This document shows, one piece after another, positions 50,593 through 64,000 of a stretch of 64,000 nucleotides of DNA (position 1 is the first letter of the stretch; each line of letters starts with the position of its first letter). The stretch covers positions 27,978,211 to 28,042,210 of the forward strand of contig CM075104.1 of the NCBI GenBank assembly GCA_037576195.1. Reading direction: 5' to 3'. The notes below the pieces were generated by a model. It saw only the letters and a program-made list of their open reading frames with translations, searched no databases and had not been told where the DNA came from. A program made the translations under genes and the position numbers. The DNA is from Phytoseiulus persimilis (taxonomy: Eukaryota; Arthropoda; Arachnida; Mesostigmata; Phytoseiidae).

Positions 50593-53500
50593 ATGCCAAT
50601 CCTCGGTGAAAGTGAAGATGAAGACTACATTATCCCAGCTGCGAAAGGTATTCGAGCCCTCGATAATGCTGCGCTTCTCTCATCTCATTTCCACTGATCG
50701 ACTCCCTTTGCGCGTGCATGTGGTTTTGCGTATGATCATGAAGAGATTAGAGTCTCCCATCTGGTGATGGCAATGGATACGACTGCGATGTGACTGATAG
50801 CATGGAGTTCACGATCGATCGGTGGACCTATCTTAAGTTTCGTTCGGAGGGGATTGAATCCACATGCCCCTAGTGCGGCCCTTTATTTCGAAAAAGCGCC
50901 CGCATCGATCAAGCTCACACTGGAGCAGAGTATTCGATGCGCCGATGAAGCGGAGTCGACTCTATTTTGCATTCGGGTCGACGGCTCCTGTGTCAAGAGT
51001 TCTGAGCGCCCTGCTCCGGCAAACTGCCAGTGGGCTCCCACAATACGAGTTCCCCTGAAGCGGATCGGAATGCTCATCGCGAGCCAAGCAAAGCCTTAAA
51101 GGAGGAGTCCGATCTCTGCGGATTATTGCTGATCAGCGAACACTTTCGACAGCCTCCTCTCTTTACGGTCACCTCGATCAGATCAAAGGCACACAGCCCT
51201 GCAGGGGTAGTGACAAGGGATGTTCACCGTTCAATCGAGTTCTACACATGAGTCACAGAGGGTTTGAGGAGAGAGAGAGGGAGAAAGAATGATGCGCCAA
51301 CACGGATTTATCCTGAGAAGATCACACCGGACGAAGTTGTAGGGAGATATGGCGATGATTCTCACCCGGTAAGCGATCGTGCCAGAGCTCATTCCGTTCC
51401 CTTCAATTTGAGTCTCGGCTTCTCGCTGAACTCGGTTCTTGGGTTCGGTTCAGTTCCGGAAAGCGCTTGGGAACCCGCAGGGCCGGGGAATCGTTGGTTC
51501 GAAGGCGCGTCCCGAGCTGGAATGCGGTCACCAAAAATGAGTTAGGAATGGGCAGCAGGTACCGACTCATGCTCCTCGTCATCCTCATCGAGATGTAGTT
51601 TTTCGGAGCTCGTCGTTGCGGACTTGGAGTCGCACTGGCATGTGCGCTATAGTCTGATCGAGCTAGCCCGTTAGATACCGGGAGAGTTCTTGGTTCCCAG
51701 AATCTCTATAATGAGTAGAGATAGGAGGTTCAGGCATCAATTATTTTTCACCTTCCGTCTATCCATATTGGGAGAAAGAATATTGAGTCTCTGATCGCTG
51801 GGTTTCTCAGGTCTCGTGTCAATAGTGCATAATTCGTCACCCTTTCCATATTTACACCCATTGATCCATGAATTGATAAGACATGGATAATTTATAATGC
51901 CTGAACCTCCTCAATCGAATAATGAATCATGTGAGCTGCTTCTGCTCTTCAACTGAGACGGTCACCGATCACAAACGTGGAAGAGGTTAGCAGCAACACC
52001 CAGCGTTACGCCTTGTGGGAGTGGCAATTTACGACAGTTTTTCGAAGTCTGAACATGGGGGTTCGATCTAAGCTCCAACACGAATTTATCGATTCTTCGT
52101 TTCAGGGCCGATTGATGTGCATGCGGAGGATTCAGTTCCGCCGATTTGTGAGAATAGGGTTCCGGAAGAAGCCTCATCCGTGACGCTATCGACGCTGAAA
52201 AGGAGAATCATTCACAAAGGGAACGCTCCGAAAATTCAAGGTGTTGGTCCGACTGAGAACGGCGTTCCGATCACACCTCGTGGAGTGAGTGAGCAGCATC
52301 TCATTCAACTGACGATCTCGGCTTCAGAGATGCGCGCACAATATTTGCGATTTTATTTCTTCTATGTAAGAATGTCGACGATGAGCACGCCGGCGATTGG
52401 TATCGCACAATGTACAAAAGGTTACACGCCTACCAGAAGCCAAAAGACGGTGAAGAAGTGATAACCGTTCGAGTGAAGCGTGGACTCGCCCACTACAGGT
52501 ACATTGAAGTTTTTTCGGCAGCGGCTGCCCACTGCCAGCTGCCGGAGTTTTATATTTCGAATCGGATAATCGGCGGTGTTATCCGGTCGGAATGTTTTCC
52601 CTCATTAATGTGGACCCGGATCCGTCCACGGATTCGAATCCGTACTCGGATCCTCTTGTTGCGATAATTTCTGGATTTGGATTCGGATTCAGCGCCTGCA
52701 TTTGAATTTGAGCCAACTCTGTGAATCCATCCGAGTCAGATCCCGTTCCGGGTCATTCTGAACGCAGTGGCAATCACTAGTGTTGACCCGGTCCTGGACC
52801 GGGTTACAGGAGTCGGCACTCATTCCGAGCCTTCGCCGGCCTTCTGGCAGGCACCCTGGAGACACGCGGCGCCGCAGCGATAGGTCGAAATCCTCGTGTC
52901 AGTCGATTTGAGCGCAGAATCGATTTGAGCGCAGGGATCAGTTTGAGCGCAGTTGACTTGAGCGCACGTGATTTGAACGCACTTGATTCAAGCGCACCTG
53001 AGTCGAGTGCAACGGATTCACTCGCGCTGCTATGAGTGTGGAGCATAAGATAGAGGAAGAGGAAAATTCCTCACCGATTCGCCGATTGCAGACTGGTCGA
53101 ATAACGAGGTACGTTTGCTCGGCGGAATATGAAGAGAAGAGAGTGGACGACGGCATGAGATACCTCGGTGACGACATTCCCTCGCTGAACCAGACGAATA
53201 GACGAAGCTTAGCTGGAGAAGGCGAAATGTTTCTGATGATGTTCGGTTTCTCTTCTTCATATTCCCCCGACAAAACGTTCTTTCTTTTGTTCGTTGAGTG
53301 GTCTGCAATCGGCGGATAGATGAGGCGTTTTCCTTTCCCTCTGTCTCGTACTCCGCACTCACAGCAGCGCGAGTGAACTCGTTGCGCTCAAATCAACTGC
53401 GCTTGAATCGACCTCGCTCAAATCCATCCGCGCTCAAATCGAGTAGCACCCGAAATCCTGTATCGAGGGTGTCGTGGCGCCCCCAAGCCGCAGTAAGCTG

Positions 53501-56500
53501 CCGGAGATGCCAGCGAACTCCGGATTGAGATCCAGACTCGGATTCGAGTCGAAATATAAAGCTTCGGATTCGACCTCAGAATATAGTCCGCGTGGCCATT
53601 CAGATCCAGACTCAAACCCGGACTCGGATCCGGAGCCCAATCCGAATCCGGCCCAGATTTGGATTCGAGAATGGTAAGATTGCCGGATTCGGACTCGCAT
53701 CGTCGAATCCAATCATCACTGCAACTGACCGTGATATTCGGGTGCCATCGCGACCACAAGAGCTTCCAGACGAAGTTACTCGTTACCTTGACATCGGATC
53801 AACTGTCTGGTCTGAGGCCAAGGACTCGAGGATTCGCGCCGGAGTCATGTTGGGAATTATTCGTATACGCATCGTGCATGAACCGTCATCTGCCGCGTGT
53901 TCTACATCGTTAGCTATGAGCGATTTCTCTCGAATAAGACGAAGGTCTCGCTCTTGGCTCCCCAGAGACGACGGTTACATTTCTGAGCCCGAGCACACAA
54001 CGAAAGAACGACGGCAATTCAGCGAAAAAAGATGGCCCTATGAACATTCCCGCGAGGACGACAACATTCATCTCAAGAAGCCGTACTCTGTGTACAGGTG
54101 AGACTCCGTTCGGAAAAATATGACGTCATTGTGTATGACCCTTGACATCATGCATGGTATGACGTTATTGATATCGTCGAGTCTCACGCAGAACCTCCGC
54201 GCGTTTGAGTGGTTTTCTCATAAAACTTGATCTCGCTTCCGTGCAGGGTCTCTCCGAAGCGGATTGAGGACTATTATCCGCCAGACTCGGCGTCCGTCAC
54301 TTCGATTAAGCCCTGCGTGGCGAAGGATAGAATCCGTAATGTTAGTGGCGCCAAGCACCCCGCTCAGGTTTCGTCGGATTCAAACTAGTAAGTACCTGGA
54401 TTTGAGGAACGATCCCCATTTATGGAGACGCACTTGCAGTCACATGAGTCCAACCACTGAGTGACTTCGCAGGAGTATGGTTTTGATAAATTCCGATTCG
54501 CGGTCAGCTCCTGTCTTCTGATCCAGTTCTTCGCCGACTCGGACTCGGCTATCTGATCCTTAGCTACCGAGCTCGTGCAGCTGGACTCAGGAACGATCAA
54601 TGGCCACGATCGACTGCACCCGGCTCTCCGTTGCCGTTCGCGACTTTGGATTGGATCGGATTTGAATCTTTGCCCGTAGAATCCGTCCTCCTCAGGTGTT
54701 TCATTCCGTGGCGAGCGTGCGTCAGTGGGAATTTTGCAAGTCACAACATCACCCGAAGCGGGGAGCCGCCGCAGCCGCACTCGTGGCGCGATGCATCATG
54801 AGTAGAGCTCCCATATGACCCGATTTTTTTTTTGCGAAAAGCGGACATTTGTCAGGCGGACATTTTGCCTGAAACCGGTCAAGGACGCGGACATGCAAAT
54901 TTCGGACTTTCTCTAGATAAATTGAGCATTTGAGAGGATTGAATCAGGCTCCCTTTTATCGGACTAGCTTAGGTACCGACACAGGCTTTTTATTCGTCGA
55001 AAATAGGTCCGCATAAACTGTATCGATAAGGGCCTCTTTGTGTTCGATCGTGACAAGCTATGTCTCCTGTCCAGAAAAAGGTTCATGTAAATAGAAAAGA
55101 ACTGCAAGGATATTCAAGACGAACCATTTGATTTCCTCAAACTTCTCATGAGGGTGAAATGCGTAGCTCAGAAATGTACCCCAGCGTGTGATCACTGGCT
55201 CAGGTGGTTTCATATCGACGAGGCCTCCAGAGGGCATTACCTCCATTGCTCCGCAGATAAAGAGCGAGGATCGATATTCCGGCTGCTGGAAAACCGCTCT
55301 TCACTCATCCCCTTACAATCGCGGAATCATTTCGCGCTGTGTTGCCCGAAACCCACCGATTGTTTCGATGGGGAAATTCATTTGAAGTCTTTGTTGGCCA
55401 CTCGATCTGTGAGCCTGAAAACCGGACATTTCCTCGGTTGCTCAAGAAAACCGGACAAACGGACGGAAAAGGACATGTCCGGTCATATGGGAGCCTTAGA
55501 CATGAGTCATTTGTATCGTCGTGACAAAAAATTTGTAATTCGACGGTGGGATCTCTGTTTATCTGGTGCAGACATCCATCGTACTTCTCGTGCACGCGTC
55601 GCCAGCAGTCCGCAGGGCTATGCGAGACAGGCTGCGTCGGCAACATCAAGGGAGTGTTTTTCGTGGGCCGAGCGGAAATCCGGTGCGGGACAGCTCATCA
55701 TCGCTCTGCATAGATCGAATACGTTCCCGGTCGAGTTATTTGGTGCCGTTGAGGCTTTGCGTCTAGTACAATCTGCGTCGCCGGATTATCGGCAGTCTCC
55801 AGGATCGGGAAGCTCACGAAATCTAATGACGAATCAGCGGACATCGTGATTACCATGCTAAGCAGTTAAAGCTGTCAGAATTACCCGTTAGAGCTTCGAG
55901 TGGCGGCGGCTAGCTTGCTTCGGAAACAGATTTCGCAACAACTTTTCCACAGTGTCCCTCTCCTCAGCGTCTTCAATGAGAATGATGCTTACCGTATGGT
56001 GAAAACAGTCAAGGAGCAACAGAAGGAGTACCTCCCGTCTAAATCCGTCCAAAGAGAGTGGTACCGCAACGTGCAGAAAGGTTCGGACATACCTCTGAGT
56101 GGTTTTCGGAGACCAATAGCTGCGCAACCGAAAGGTAAACTTGCATATTTGCTCGGAAGACGCAAGTCATATATCTCATTGGACCTTAACATGATAGTTC
56201 TCACGCTTTTTCGCAACCCTCATTCGACTTTTGGACTAAATTCGATACAAACTCCGAGTGACATCAGGTAAAAGCCCACCGAAGTATTGTAATTTGTCAA
56301 TCGAACTCGCAGATCCTCAAGTCGGACCTTGCCCGATCGTTCAGCAGGAGCAGCAGATTTCAGTTGCCGATATCATAGCCGGTGAGCCATTGAATATTTT
56401 TGAGAGATCGCTCCTCAGGAAGGATGACCGTGAGACGTAACAGCTACAGACATGGAAGCAGCGCCCGTCCGAACATTATAGCGCACCCGCTGCGCGGTGG

Positions 56501-59411
56501 CGATTTTGCGGAATTCGACTGCTCAAGTTCTCGCTCGTCGCCGCTTCGTGGGCTAGATCCGACCCAGAACGCTTAGCGGTAGTGCCGCGGTTTTGCCGCA
56601 CCTCGATTCGGAATGCCTTGAGATTTTACGGAGAGCTCACTTTGTGAAAGTTTTTAGCAGAATTTCTCGCCGGCGAAAACTTGGATCAAGGAGGGAATCC
56701 TGGGAATCGGCATGAGCACACACCACAAAACTGGGAGTGATTGGGGGCGGGGTTCACTAACTCAGACTCACCGCTCCCCCTCAGCTCGAGTAAGGACGAA
56801 TCGTTCAGAGTGTTCTTCTGAAGTTCTGAACGAGGAGCTGGTAAAGGATGAGCTTTCTCATGGTCTCGTCGTAAGACGGATGATTCTCGAACCGGTCAGA
56901 GTTCAGAGGTCGTCGTGTTGGTCCTTGCCGACTTGGTTTACACACTTGAGCAACTGAGGTTCTCCCGGTCGTTTGCATCGGAGCCGAAGAGGGTCCGATT
57001 CCTCGCTGAGCTGCGGCTCGGTTGTTCGAAAGTTCGTCCGCATAAAAGGCTGGGGCTCGTTCCGCGGCAGTTTGCCTCTGAATATTTCCGGATTAAGGGT
57101 TCTCTCTGAGGAACGATCCTGCTCTGGAGGTGTGCTCGCGCTACGTGGTCGCATGCGGATCGAAAGCGTTCGAAAGAGCCCGATCTATCCAATTCTACGC
57201 GCGTCTCTTGCAGATTGCAAATAGGTCGGAAATGCCAGAGCCACTATGTTCGGATGGCAACCGATCGATCCGCGGGCCGCGAGAACGGATTCTGTCTCTT
57301 CAAATCCATCAGTGCCATGTTTCCAGCCGAAACTGGTTCCAGCTGAGCTGAGTACCTGATGGGAGCACAGCAAGGGTTAGCGAACCGGATAGAGTTCTAC
57401 ACCAGCGCGTTTGGGTGACGCTGTTTTCCAAAGCTGTGGAACATCATCAAATAACCAGGATTTCGGGAACTTTTTGAAGCCCACGCCCTCTCTGTTGAGA
57501 GCTTCGAAGCTCTTCATGAGCTCACAAGATGACACGCATACGAGCTTCGTCTGGAACTCATTGATTATTGAGCGAGAAAGCCGAGAATGAGCGTCCGGAG
57601 GAATATGTCCGTCGCTCGCTCTGCGGAGGATCGCGAGCTCATTTGTGTGCCATATTCAAGCTCTTCCATCTAGAGCCGGAATGAACCCGTCACGACCTCT
57701 CCTCACGATGCTGCTGTGTTTCCCGACACCGGCCGAGGATGCAGGAAGAAGCAGCGAACGTTAGCTCAGCGTCAGCTCCGAGGAGCATCCGCTGGGGAGT
57801 CCGCTCCAAGTTTCGTATGGTTCTATGAGCACGATCAATCCCGAACCTCGAAGGAGAACTGGATCGGATTCGAGAGATTTCGCCGAAGCTTTCCATCCAG
57901 CAATCTTTGGCAAAATGTGCTGAGCAGGATTCGAGTTCTCTCCTTGCCCGAGGAACATGAGATCTCTCTCGACTTGGTTGGGGAGAAGGTCCGGCTAATT
58001 TCCAGGAGTTTCGTATTCTGTATTCGCCCTCGCACACTCATGAGCACGGGGAACGGTCTTTTGAACATCATTCAGGATTCTTCCACGATCCAGGAATGTG
58101 CTGGAGTCGACCAGAGCAAATTTGCCTCCGGTCAGAGGAACGAACTCCATATCGTTCCGAAACACTGGAAGCCACCGTCTCCGCCGCTGCAGCTTAGTAA
58201 TCAAGTCTGCGGAGGCCCATAGAGTCCCTCTTATTTGCGTGTATTATTCTGATGGTTCGTTCCCAGCGAAGTCCCCGGAGGAGAAGAGCATGTCATTGGA
58301 TCAAGAATATGAAGACCTGAAAGCTCTCGCCCAGCTCAGGGTCGAGCAAGACTCCGAGCGGCACGAGCCTGGCAAGGAACGTGCGCTCCGGCGTTTATAC
58401 GAACAAGTTGATCATCACATACGCCGACAACAAGAAACGGGGTATCCGACGGTTCCTGATTCACATGCGGCAGCAGGGCAGCGCGGCGACTCTGGCTCCA
58501 TTTACGAAACGGTCTTCTACACTCCCGACAACAAGGAGGTCATCATGCTCGGCAGAGTTATTTACGACTTCGTCGCCCATGCTGGCAGGTGAGGATCGAA
58601 TATTTCCTGGTTTGCATTGAAGAAACAGTCGAATGCTGAGTTGGCTCCCAGCAGAAATATGCAGCAGCTAGAGTCGTCGAACAAATTAGAGACCAATTGG
58701 CAACCCCGACGCTCTCTTCCATTCACAGAGAGCTGAATCTGAAGAGGGGAGATCTGGTGTACATTTTCAAGAAAATCGATCGGAACTGGTACGAAGGTGA
58801 ATGCCTTGGCAGGACAGGAATTTTCCCAGTGAGGTGAGACGAGATTTCCTGAATGATGAGCGTAGTTTTTGGAACTAGCACACTCTGAGTGCTGTCCGCC
58901 TACAGATACATTGACGCCTTCCCCCCTTCATCGATTGATACATTGGCCAGCCTTCGGACGCAGGAAGGAGTAGCGATGGGACGTTTCCCATTCTTTGCAA
59001 AAAGCTCCGCAGAGCTTGGTTTCAAGGTGAGAATATGATCACTCCCGAACCCGCACAACAGAGCGCATTTCTGATCCGTAGCTCGCCAGGTAGACTCTCA
59101 GGGCTACACATCGTGCCGAGAGCTACAGCGGTGGAAGGTCCCGAACGAGTGTTTGCCTTGGTTGGCGCTGTGGTCGAGGGGCTCTTCGATTCTAACAGAC
59201 GACATCTTGTGTTCTCAAAGAGCGGTGGGTGACATGTAGCCACTATTGAATATGGTTCAACGGAAACTTTCTACAGGTCGGTGACAAATTGAGGCTCGTC
59301 CGTCGCATTGACCACAATTGGTTTGAAGCTCGCATCGGAAATCAACAAGGACTCGTTCCCGAGAATTACTTGACGATAATTCAGGAACCGACAGAACTGC
59401 GTAGGGAGTGA
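50593..59411 (+). CDS. CAP: CAP/SORBS-family adaptor: sorbin homology + two SH3 domains
   Basis: Exons supported by splice sites and phase: 52106-52284, 52371-52498, then 54247-54387, 55968-56134, 56313-56381, 58267-58588, 58729-58833, 58906-59026 and 59277-59411. A preceding exon (about 53914-54097) is in phase with the later set. The first two encode a sorbin-homology region ([28 protein letters not shown]). 55968-56134 has [19 protein letters not shown]3-[36 protein letters not shown]3-[33 protein letters not shown] candidate first exon (50593-50647, starts [15 protein letters not shown]) matches the phase of 52106. The join from 52498 (phase 2) to 53914 is unresolved; another exon or an internal promoter is likely. 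From the ATG at 53916 to the stop the exons give 413 codons. The family links vinculin and flotillin to actin at adhesions. Human members have three SH3 domains; only two are certain here. Confidence 0.85.
51723..51911. mobile_element. MITE-like element in a CAP intron
   Basis: AGGAGGTTCAGGCAT at 51723-51737 is repeated in inverted orientation at 51897-51911, with further imperfect pairing inward (caattatt against aatttata). The 189-bp interior is AT-rich and non-coding. This is the layout of a miniature inverted-repeat transposon. No clear target duplication was found and the superfamily is unknown. Confidence 0.55.
52607..53690. mobile_element. Foldback element in a CAP intron
   Basis: Arms are nested inverted repeats. 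The outer parts (52607-52760 and 53536-53690) are made of ggattcgg/atccgga motifs. The middle parts (52900-53020 and 53375-53450) are made of tttgagcgca on the left and cgctcaaat on the right. The innermost unique arms (about 53020-53095 and 53300-53375) pair closely, both ending in ccgattgcagac read inward. Short open frames inside (53032-53273, 53298-53528) are explained by the arms. It sits between the sorbin-homology exons and the later CAP exons. Confidence 0.65.
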
Positions 59412-59506
59412 TACTTTGCCGGGCCTCCACGTGCCAGACGGGACTCGAGATGACAGCCTCTCTGCTGGAGACTCACTTGTTTCTCGCGCGATAGGGCTTC
59501 TTGCAG

Positions 59507-59575
59507 TTACGATCAGGGGCCACGCAATGGATACGTTCCCTCCCGGGTTCTCCGGCACTATGACCGAAAACTAAC
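59507..59575 (+). other. Possible alternative 3' exon with an SH3-like end
   Basis: After the annotated stop of the CAP gene, a pyrimidine-rich cag acceptor at about 59504-59506 opens a frame reading YDQGPRNGYVPSRVLRHYD, resembling the end of an SH3 domain (G-x-VPS-x-x-L). It could belong to an alternative third SH3 domain whose first half I did not find, or be chance. Confidence 0.2.
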
Positions 59576-59657
59576 TACGACCTGCGTTTCGTTTTGTTTT
59601 GTTAAACTCGTGAATCTAACCAGGAGGCCAACAAAACGTGCCTACGCGGCAACTTGA

Positions 59658-59663
59658 AATAAA
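59658..59663 (+). terminator. Polyadenylation signal of the CAP-like gene
   Basis: AATAAA, about 250 bases after the stop codon. A second AATAAA lies near 59856. Confidence 0.45.
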
Positions 59664-62400
59664 TGGAGTCATGCGGATTTCGCATGATTCAGGCTCTGGT
59701 CTCTTGTCGCTCTGGCTTGCGAAATATTCACCTGCGACCCAGGAGCATAGGGGAAAACCTTCTCTGAACGAATCATCTTAGTCGATATTCGGCGACCCAA
59801 GAAAGACAGCGAATGCAATAAGCTGGCAATCGTGGTACTAATCTCTAAGCGTGAACAATAAAAAGATTCCCCCGATGGAAATTATTGTTGTTCTCCATTC
59901 GTTGCTGATCCTTATAGTTATCGATGCACGCCTTGTCGGATGTCCTATACTATACAACGCAGAGAGTACAAATGTGGTCCCCTGCGGAAAAATGTAAACC
60001 ACGCACTACGGCTCGAGGTTGTGATTTTAGCTGTCGCTTGGGCTGGTTGCTAAACCAAGTCGTCACCAGAGTCAGAGAGCTTGGACTCTGCCCATGAGAA
60101 CTTTCAGGCAGCCGAAACCGGGATTCTGGTCAAACTCATTGCGGTGCTCTTTGAGCGTTCTCCGCGAAGGCTGGAAAAAACTCCCGAGCTCTCGAGAAAT
60201 ATCTCAAAGGGTAGGTCCAGTTCAACATGGGAAAGGGCCTTGTTACAATGCATTCGAACACTGTTCGAAGCTTCGGTAGTCATAGCGGAACTCTACAGGT
60301 TGTGAACTCACGCTTTCGGGGAAGACCGAGAAGGACACGTGAGCAAGATTCTCACAGGACATGACTCAGACCGAGCTTGCAACAGAGTCCCATTCATTCC
60401 GTTCCGAGACCTGAGTGTCTGCGAGCCCCAGGAGGATGGGCGGCCGTTCCCATCCATCGGAGGTCAGAAGGCAGGCGGGGGAGCCTCTGCATAAAATACA
60501 GGAAGCGGTCGTCGACGATGCGGTTCTCGTTGGCGAAGCGTGTGGTGCCACATCGTCACTGCGGCACTTAAAGGTCGATGCCCGAAATCTAAGATAACAT
60601 CCATCAACGAAAATACGAAGTCTTACGCAGATGCGTTTTCTCGTTCATAGATCTCATCTCCATTGTTTGAACTCTTATTCTCATCGGTCAAACAATTTCG
60701 AACGACGATCTCGAGGATTTTCAGAAGAAACTTCGCCGGGGTTCACCATGAGCACGGTTGTGTGTGCAAGGATGAGCTTGTATGCTTTTCCGGACGGGAT
60801 CCTCGTCCGTAGATCCTGAATATTTCTTCCTCCTACTAGCCAATTGGATGGAATGGGGATAATTCCGTCCGGGGAGACAGAGCCCCGCATATCACAGTCT
60901 ACCGTCAAGTCAGAAGGCTCAAACTGAGACAACGAGAGAATGTCCCGGGATAATCCTTAGCAGACATCTCGCGCATTCTCATACGCAGCCGATGACTGTT
61001 TTGAAGATATGAGGAGCTCACAGGGCCAGAAACTGGACACGAAGCCGTTATCCACTCACCAGCGATCTGATACTTTTCCTGCGTTACACAAGCGTAGATT
61101 AACTCGGCGGCGTCTCTTCTTCTCTGTGGGAATTTCGGTAGTTAGGGGATTCGGGGTACAGTGGACCCCCTCACAGCGGTTACGAATGTAACGGACACTC
61201 AGCTTTTGCGTACTATTACCTTGGCCTCTTCTGAAGTCATATCTTCTTCCATGTACCAGGTCTTTGCATATGGAAGTCTGTTCTAGTTTGGCTGATCAGC
61301 GCGGACGATCAGGCGGGCTGATGCGCCGAGCAAAAGCTATCGAGTGGAGAGAGAAGTGGGGGATTTGGACGGGCCGTGAATAGAGGTTCAACTCAAACTG
61401 ATAGTTGGAATCATTTTGCTGGAGACCAATGTTGGCAGCCACTAAGCTCTCCATACTTTTGTGGAGCGCGAACTCATCGTGGCGCGCTAGCTGAGATCTC
61501 CGCCCTCACTGAAAAATGCGCTCAGCCGACATTGGTCGCAAGCAGAATGGTTCCAACGATCACTTCGACTGAAACCTCTGTCCACGGCCCCCGTAAAACC
61601 CCCCGTTCCTCTGTCCACTCCATAGCTTTCGCTTGGCTATTTCAGACTGGCCGGTCGTCCGCGCCGATTAGTCAAACTGATACAGTGCGAGTGCACCTTC
61701 AAGTGGCTCAGAGTACGGTTCTAAATAAGGCTTGGAAGTTTAGGGACTGAAGGGTCTCGGCCAATAGTGGCCCCTTGGATTTTCCACCACTTTTGACGAA
61801 AACCGGAAAGAGGGCTATAAGAACGGCATACATGTCGTTCGGATCGAAAATGGACGCATTCCTTTGAAATCGATGAATCCGAGACGGATGCGAAAATAGA
61901 TAGCGTCGAGTGCACACTCTGGGATGAGCTGTTGCCAATGGTCGCTGAGAGTCAAAGCTCATGCAAAAAAGAATCAAAAAGAAACAGGCGCTTTTTCTCT
62001 CGCTGCAAATACTTATTTTTCGATACTACCCCCGGAAAAAAACGCCCGAGATGATCTTTATTCGCCAGCATCACTCTCTTCTGAGCCTGTCTCTCCATCT
62101 GAGGGTATGAACAGATCGGTAAACGCTTCCGCTGGGCGCAGAACTGATGGAGGTACCTGGCATGGGCTGGGTAGGAGACTGAGGCCGCGTTCGGGCAGTT
62201 ACACCAGTAGCGTCGGATCCCTCCTACGCTCTCTCTCCCGGGCCCGTAGTCGATGTAGATGCGATGAGTTGTGCGTTCCCTGTGACGCGACCTGACTTCG
62301 AGGTGAAGTATGATCGGTGCTTCTTAGATGAACGTCATGTTGACGTTGTTTCCCTCGTCTATCGCTTCCGCCAAGTAGGATGAAGCCAAATTTATTTGGT
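59664..62400. other. Intergenic; unassigned ORFs
   Basis: Plus-strand frames at 61376-61750 (124 codons) and 61924-62295 (123 codons; Ser/Arg-rich second half with SGSYTSSVGSLLRSLSRARS) are open but unrecognised. The second could be a disordered-protein exon. No repeats were seen until the composite element at 62401. Confidence 0.35.
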
Positions 62401-64000
62401 ACTAGCCGGGCTTCGGCCGACTACGCTGGCCGACCCGTCCCTTGCTTCGGGAGTCTACTGCTGACAGACACACATTGCCTCACATGTAGTGTTATGAGAC
62501 CTTCGGGAGTGGCCACCGATTCTCGATAGGATTCTGACCTGGACTCGAGGCACTTTCCTCTCTCTTCACTTGGTCAGCATCATGGTTTCGAGAAGTATGG
62601 TCAGATTGGTGTCGTAATCACCCCTCCAGACTCGGAGAAACATGGTCCGATTGGTCTCGGGATCACCTCTCTAAAGTTGGAAAGTAATGGCCAGATTGGT
62701 CTCGGAATCACCCCTCCAGAGTTGGAAAGTGATGGCCAGATTGGTCTCGGAATCACCACTCCAGAGTTGGAAAGTAATGGCCAGATTGGTCTCGGAATCA
62801 CCCTCTCCAGAGTTGGGAAGTAATGCTCAGATTGGTCTCGGAATCACCCCTCCAGAGTTGGGAAGTAATGCTCAGACTGGTCTCGGAATCATCCCTCCAG
62901 AGTAGGGAAGTAATGCTCAGATTGACCCCGGAATCATCCCTCCAGAGTTGGGAAGTAATGCTCAGATTGACCCCGGAATCACCCCTCTAGAGTTGGGAAG
63001 TAATGCTTAGATTGGTCTCGGAATCACCCCTCCAGAGTTGGAAAGTAATGCTCAGATTGACCCCGGAATCACCCCTCCAGAGTTGGAAAGTAATGGCTAG
63101 ATTGGTACCGGAATCACCCGTCCAGAGTTGGAAAGTAATGGCCAGATTGGTCTCAGAATCATCCCTCCAGAGTTGGAAATTAATGGCCAGATTGGTCTCG
63201 GAATCACCCCTCCAGAGTTGGAAAGTAATGGCTAGATTGGTACCGGAATCACCCCTCCAGAGTTGTGAAGTAATGCTCAGATTGACCCCGGAATCACCCC
63301 TCCAGAGTTGGGAAGTAATGCTCAGATTGGTCTCGGAATCACCCCTCCAGAGTTGGGAAGTAATGCTCAGATTGGTCTCGGAATCACCCCTCTAGAGTTG
63401 GAAAGTAATGGCTAGATTGGTACCGGAATCACCCCTCCAGAGTTGGGAAGTAATGGCCAGATTGGTCTTAGAATCATCCCTCCAGAGTTGGAAAGTAATG
63501 GCCAGATTGGTCTCGGAATCACCCCTCCAGAGTTGGAAAGTAATGGCTAGATTGGTACCGGAATCACCCCTCCAGAGTTGGGAAGTAATGCTCAGATTGA
63601 TCCCGGAATCACCCTCCTTGAGTTGGGAAGTAAGGCTCAGATTGGTCTCGGAATCACCCCTCCAGAGTTGGGAAGTAATGCTCAGATTGGTCTCGGAATC
63701 ACCCATCCAGAGTTGGAAAGTAATGGCCAGATTGGTCTGGGAATCACCCCTCCAGAGCTGGAAAGTAATGGCCAGATTGGTCCCGGAATCACCCCTCCAG
63801 AGTTGGAAAGTAATGGCCAGATTGGTCCCGGAATCACCCCTTCAGAGTTGGAAACTAATGGCCAGATTGGTCTCAGAATCATCCCTCCCGAGTTGGAAAC
63901 TAATGGCCAGATTGGTCTTGGAATCACCCCTCCAGAGTTGGAAAGTAATGGCTAGATTGGTACCGGAATCACCCCTCCAGAGTTGGAAAGTAATGGCCAG
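62401..64000 (+). mobile_element. Composite minisatellite element, copy 3 (runs off the window)
   Basis: A diverged leader (62401-62580) keeps cggccgact and the cgaggcactttcctctctcttcac segment shared with the other copies. It is followed by a 45-bp array from about 62590 to the window end, at least 31 units, mostly of the gagttggaaagtaatggcc type. The tail lies outside the window. Stops in the array differ from those of copy 1, showing no selection for one frame. Confidence 0.75.

Overview
The window is a stretch of invertebrate nuclear DNA, about half GC. Its genes carry short GT-AG introns, many of only 70-300 bp, and it is rich in transposons and satellite DNA. Gene content and intron style fit an arthropod. 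A mite or tick is my best guess, but that is inference and not shown directly. Six host genes could be rebuilt by joining exons whose splice sites and reading phases agree: a MARCH1/8-type RING ubiquitin ligase (+, from 8845), the mitochondrial calcium uniporter MCU (-, 14859-16788, all seven exons), a 121-residue two-LIM protein (+, 19297-19964), TIMM23 (-, 21997-22867, all three exons), eEF1B beta (+, 23317-24188, all three exons) and a CAP/SORBS-type sorbin-homology/SH3 adaptor (+, about 50593-59411, with one internal junction unresolved). TIMM23 and eEF1B are divergent and share a 449-bp intergenic region.

From about 27 to 45 kb, and again after 62.4 kb, the window is mobile DNA. The most unusual item is a three-part unit: a GC-rich leader (two adjacent hairpins in two of the copies), a tandem array of a 45-bp unit, and a tail rich in 'aaactgac'. 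It occurs three times: 28295-36310 (about 174 units), 36687-37313 (about 9 units) and 62401 to the window end (31 or more units). The middle copy lies inside the 5' LTR of a Ty3/Gypsy element whose 3' LTR preserves the empty site, so the whole unit moved as one piece. It recalls primate SVA elements (unique head, VNTR, tail) and I do not recognise it as any named family.

The Gypsy element (36663-44738, LTRs of only about 96 bp, 5-bp target duplication GCATG) is an old broken copy and carries a younger, deleted BEL/Pao element (about 40741-44079) nested in its pol region. A decayed Tc1-like transposase lies at 48.4-49.0 kb. A 189-bp MITE-like element and a large foldback element sit in introns of the CAP gene, and a second foldback element precedes the big array.

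The host genes are ordinary housekeeping or cytoskeletal genes with no shared pathway: MCU and TIMM23 act in the mitochondrial inner membrane, eEF1B in translation, MARCH in membrane-protein ubiquitination, and LIM and CAP in actin or adhesion scaffolds. Stretches between them hold only short ORFs I could not identify.
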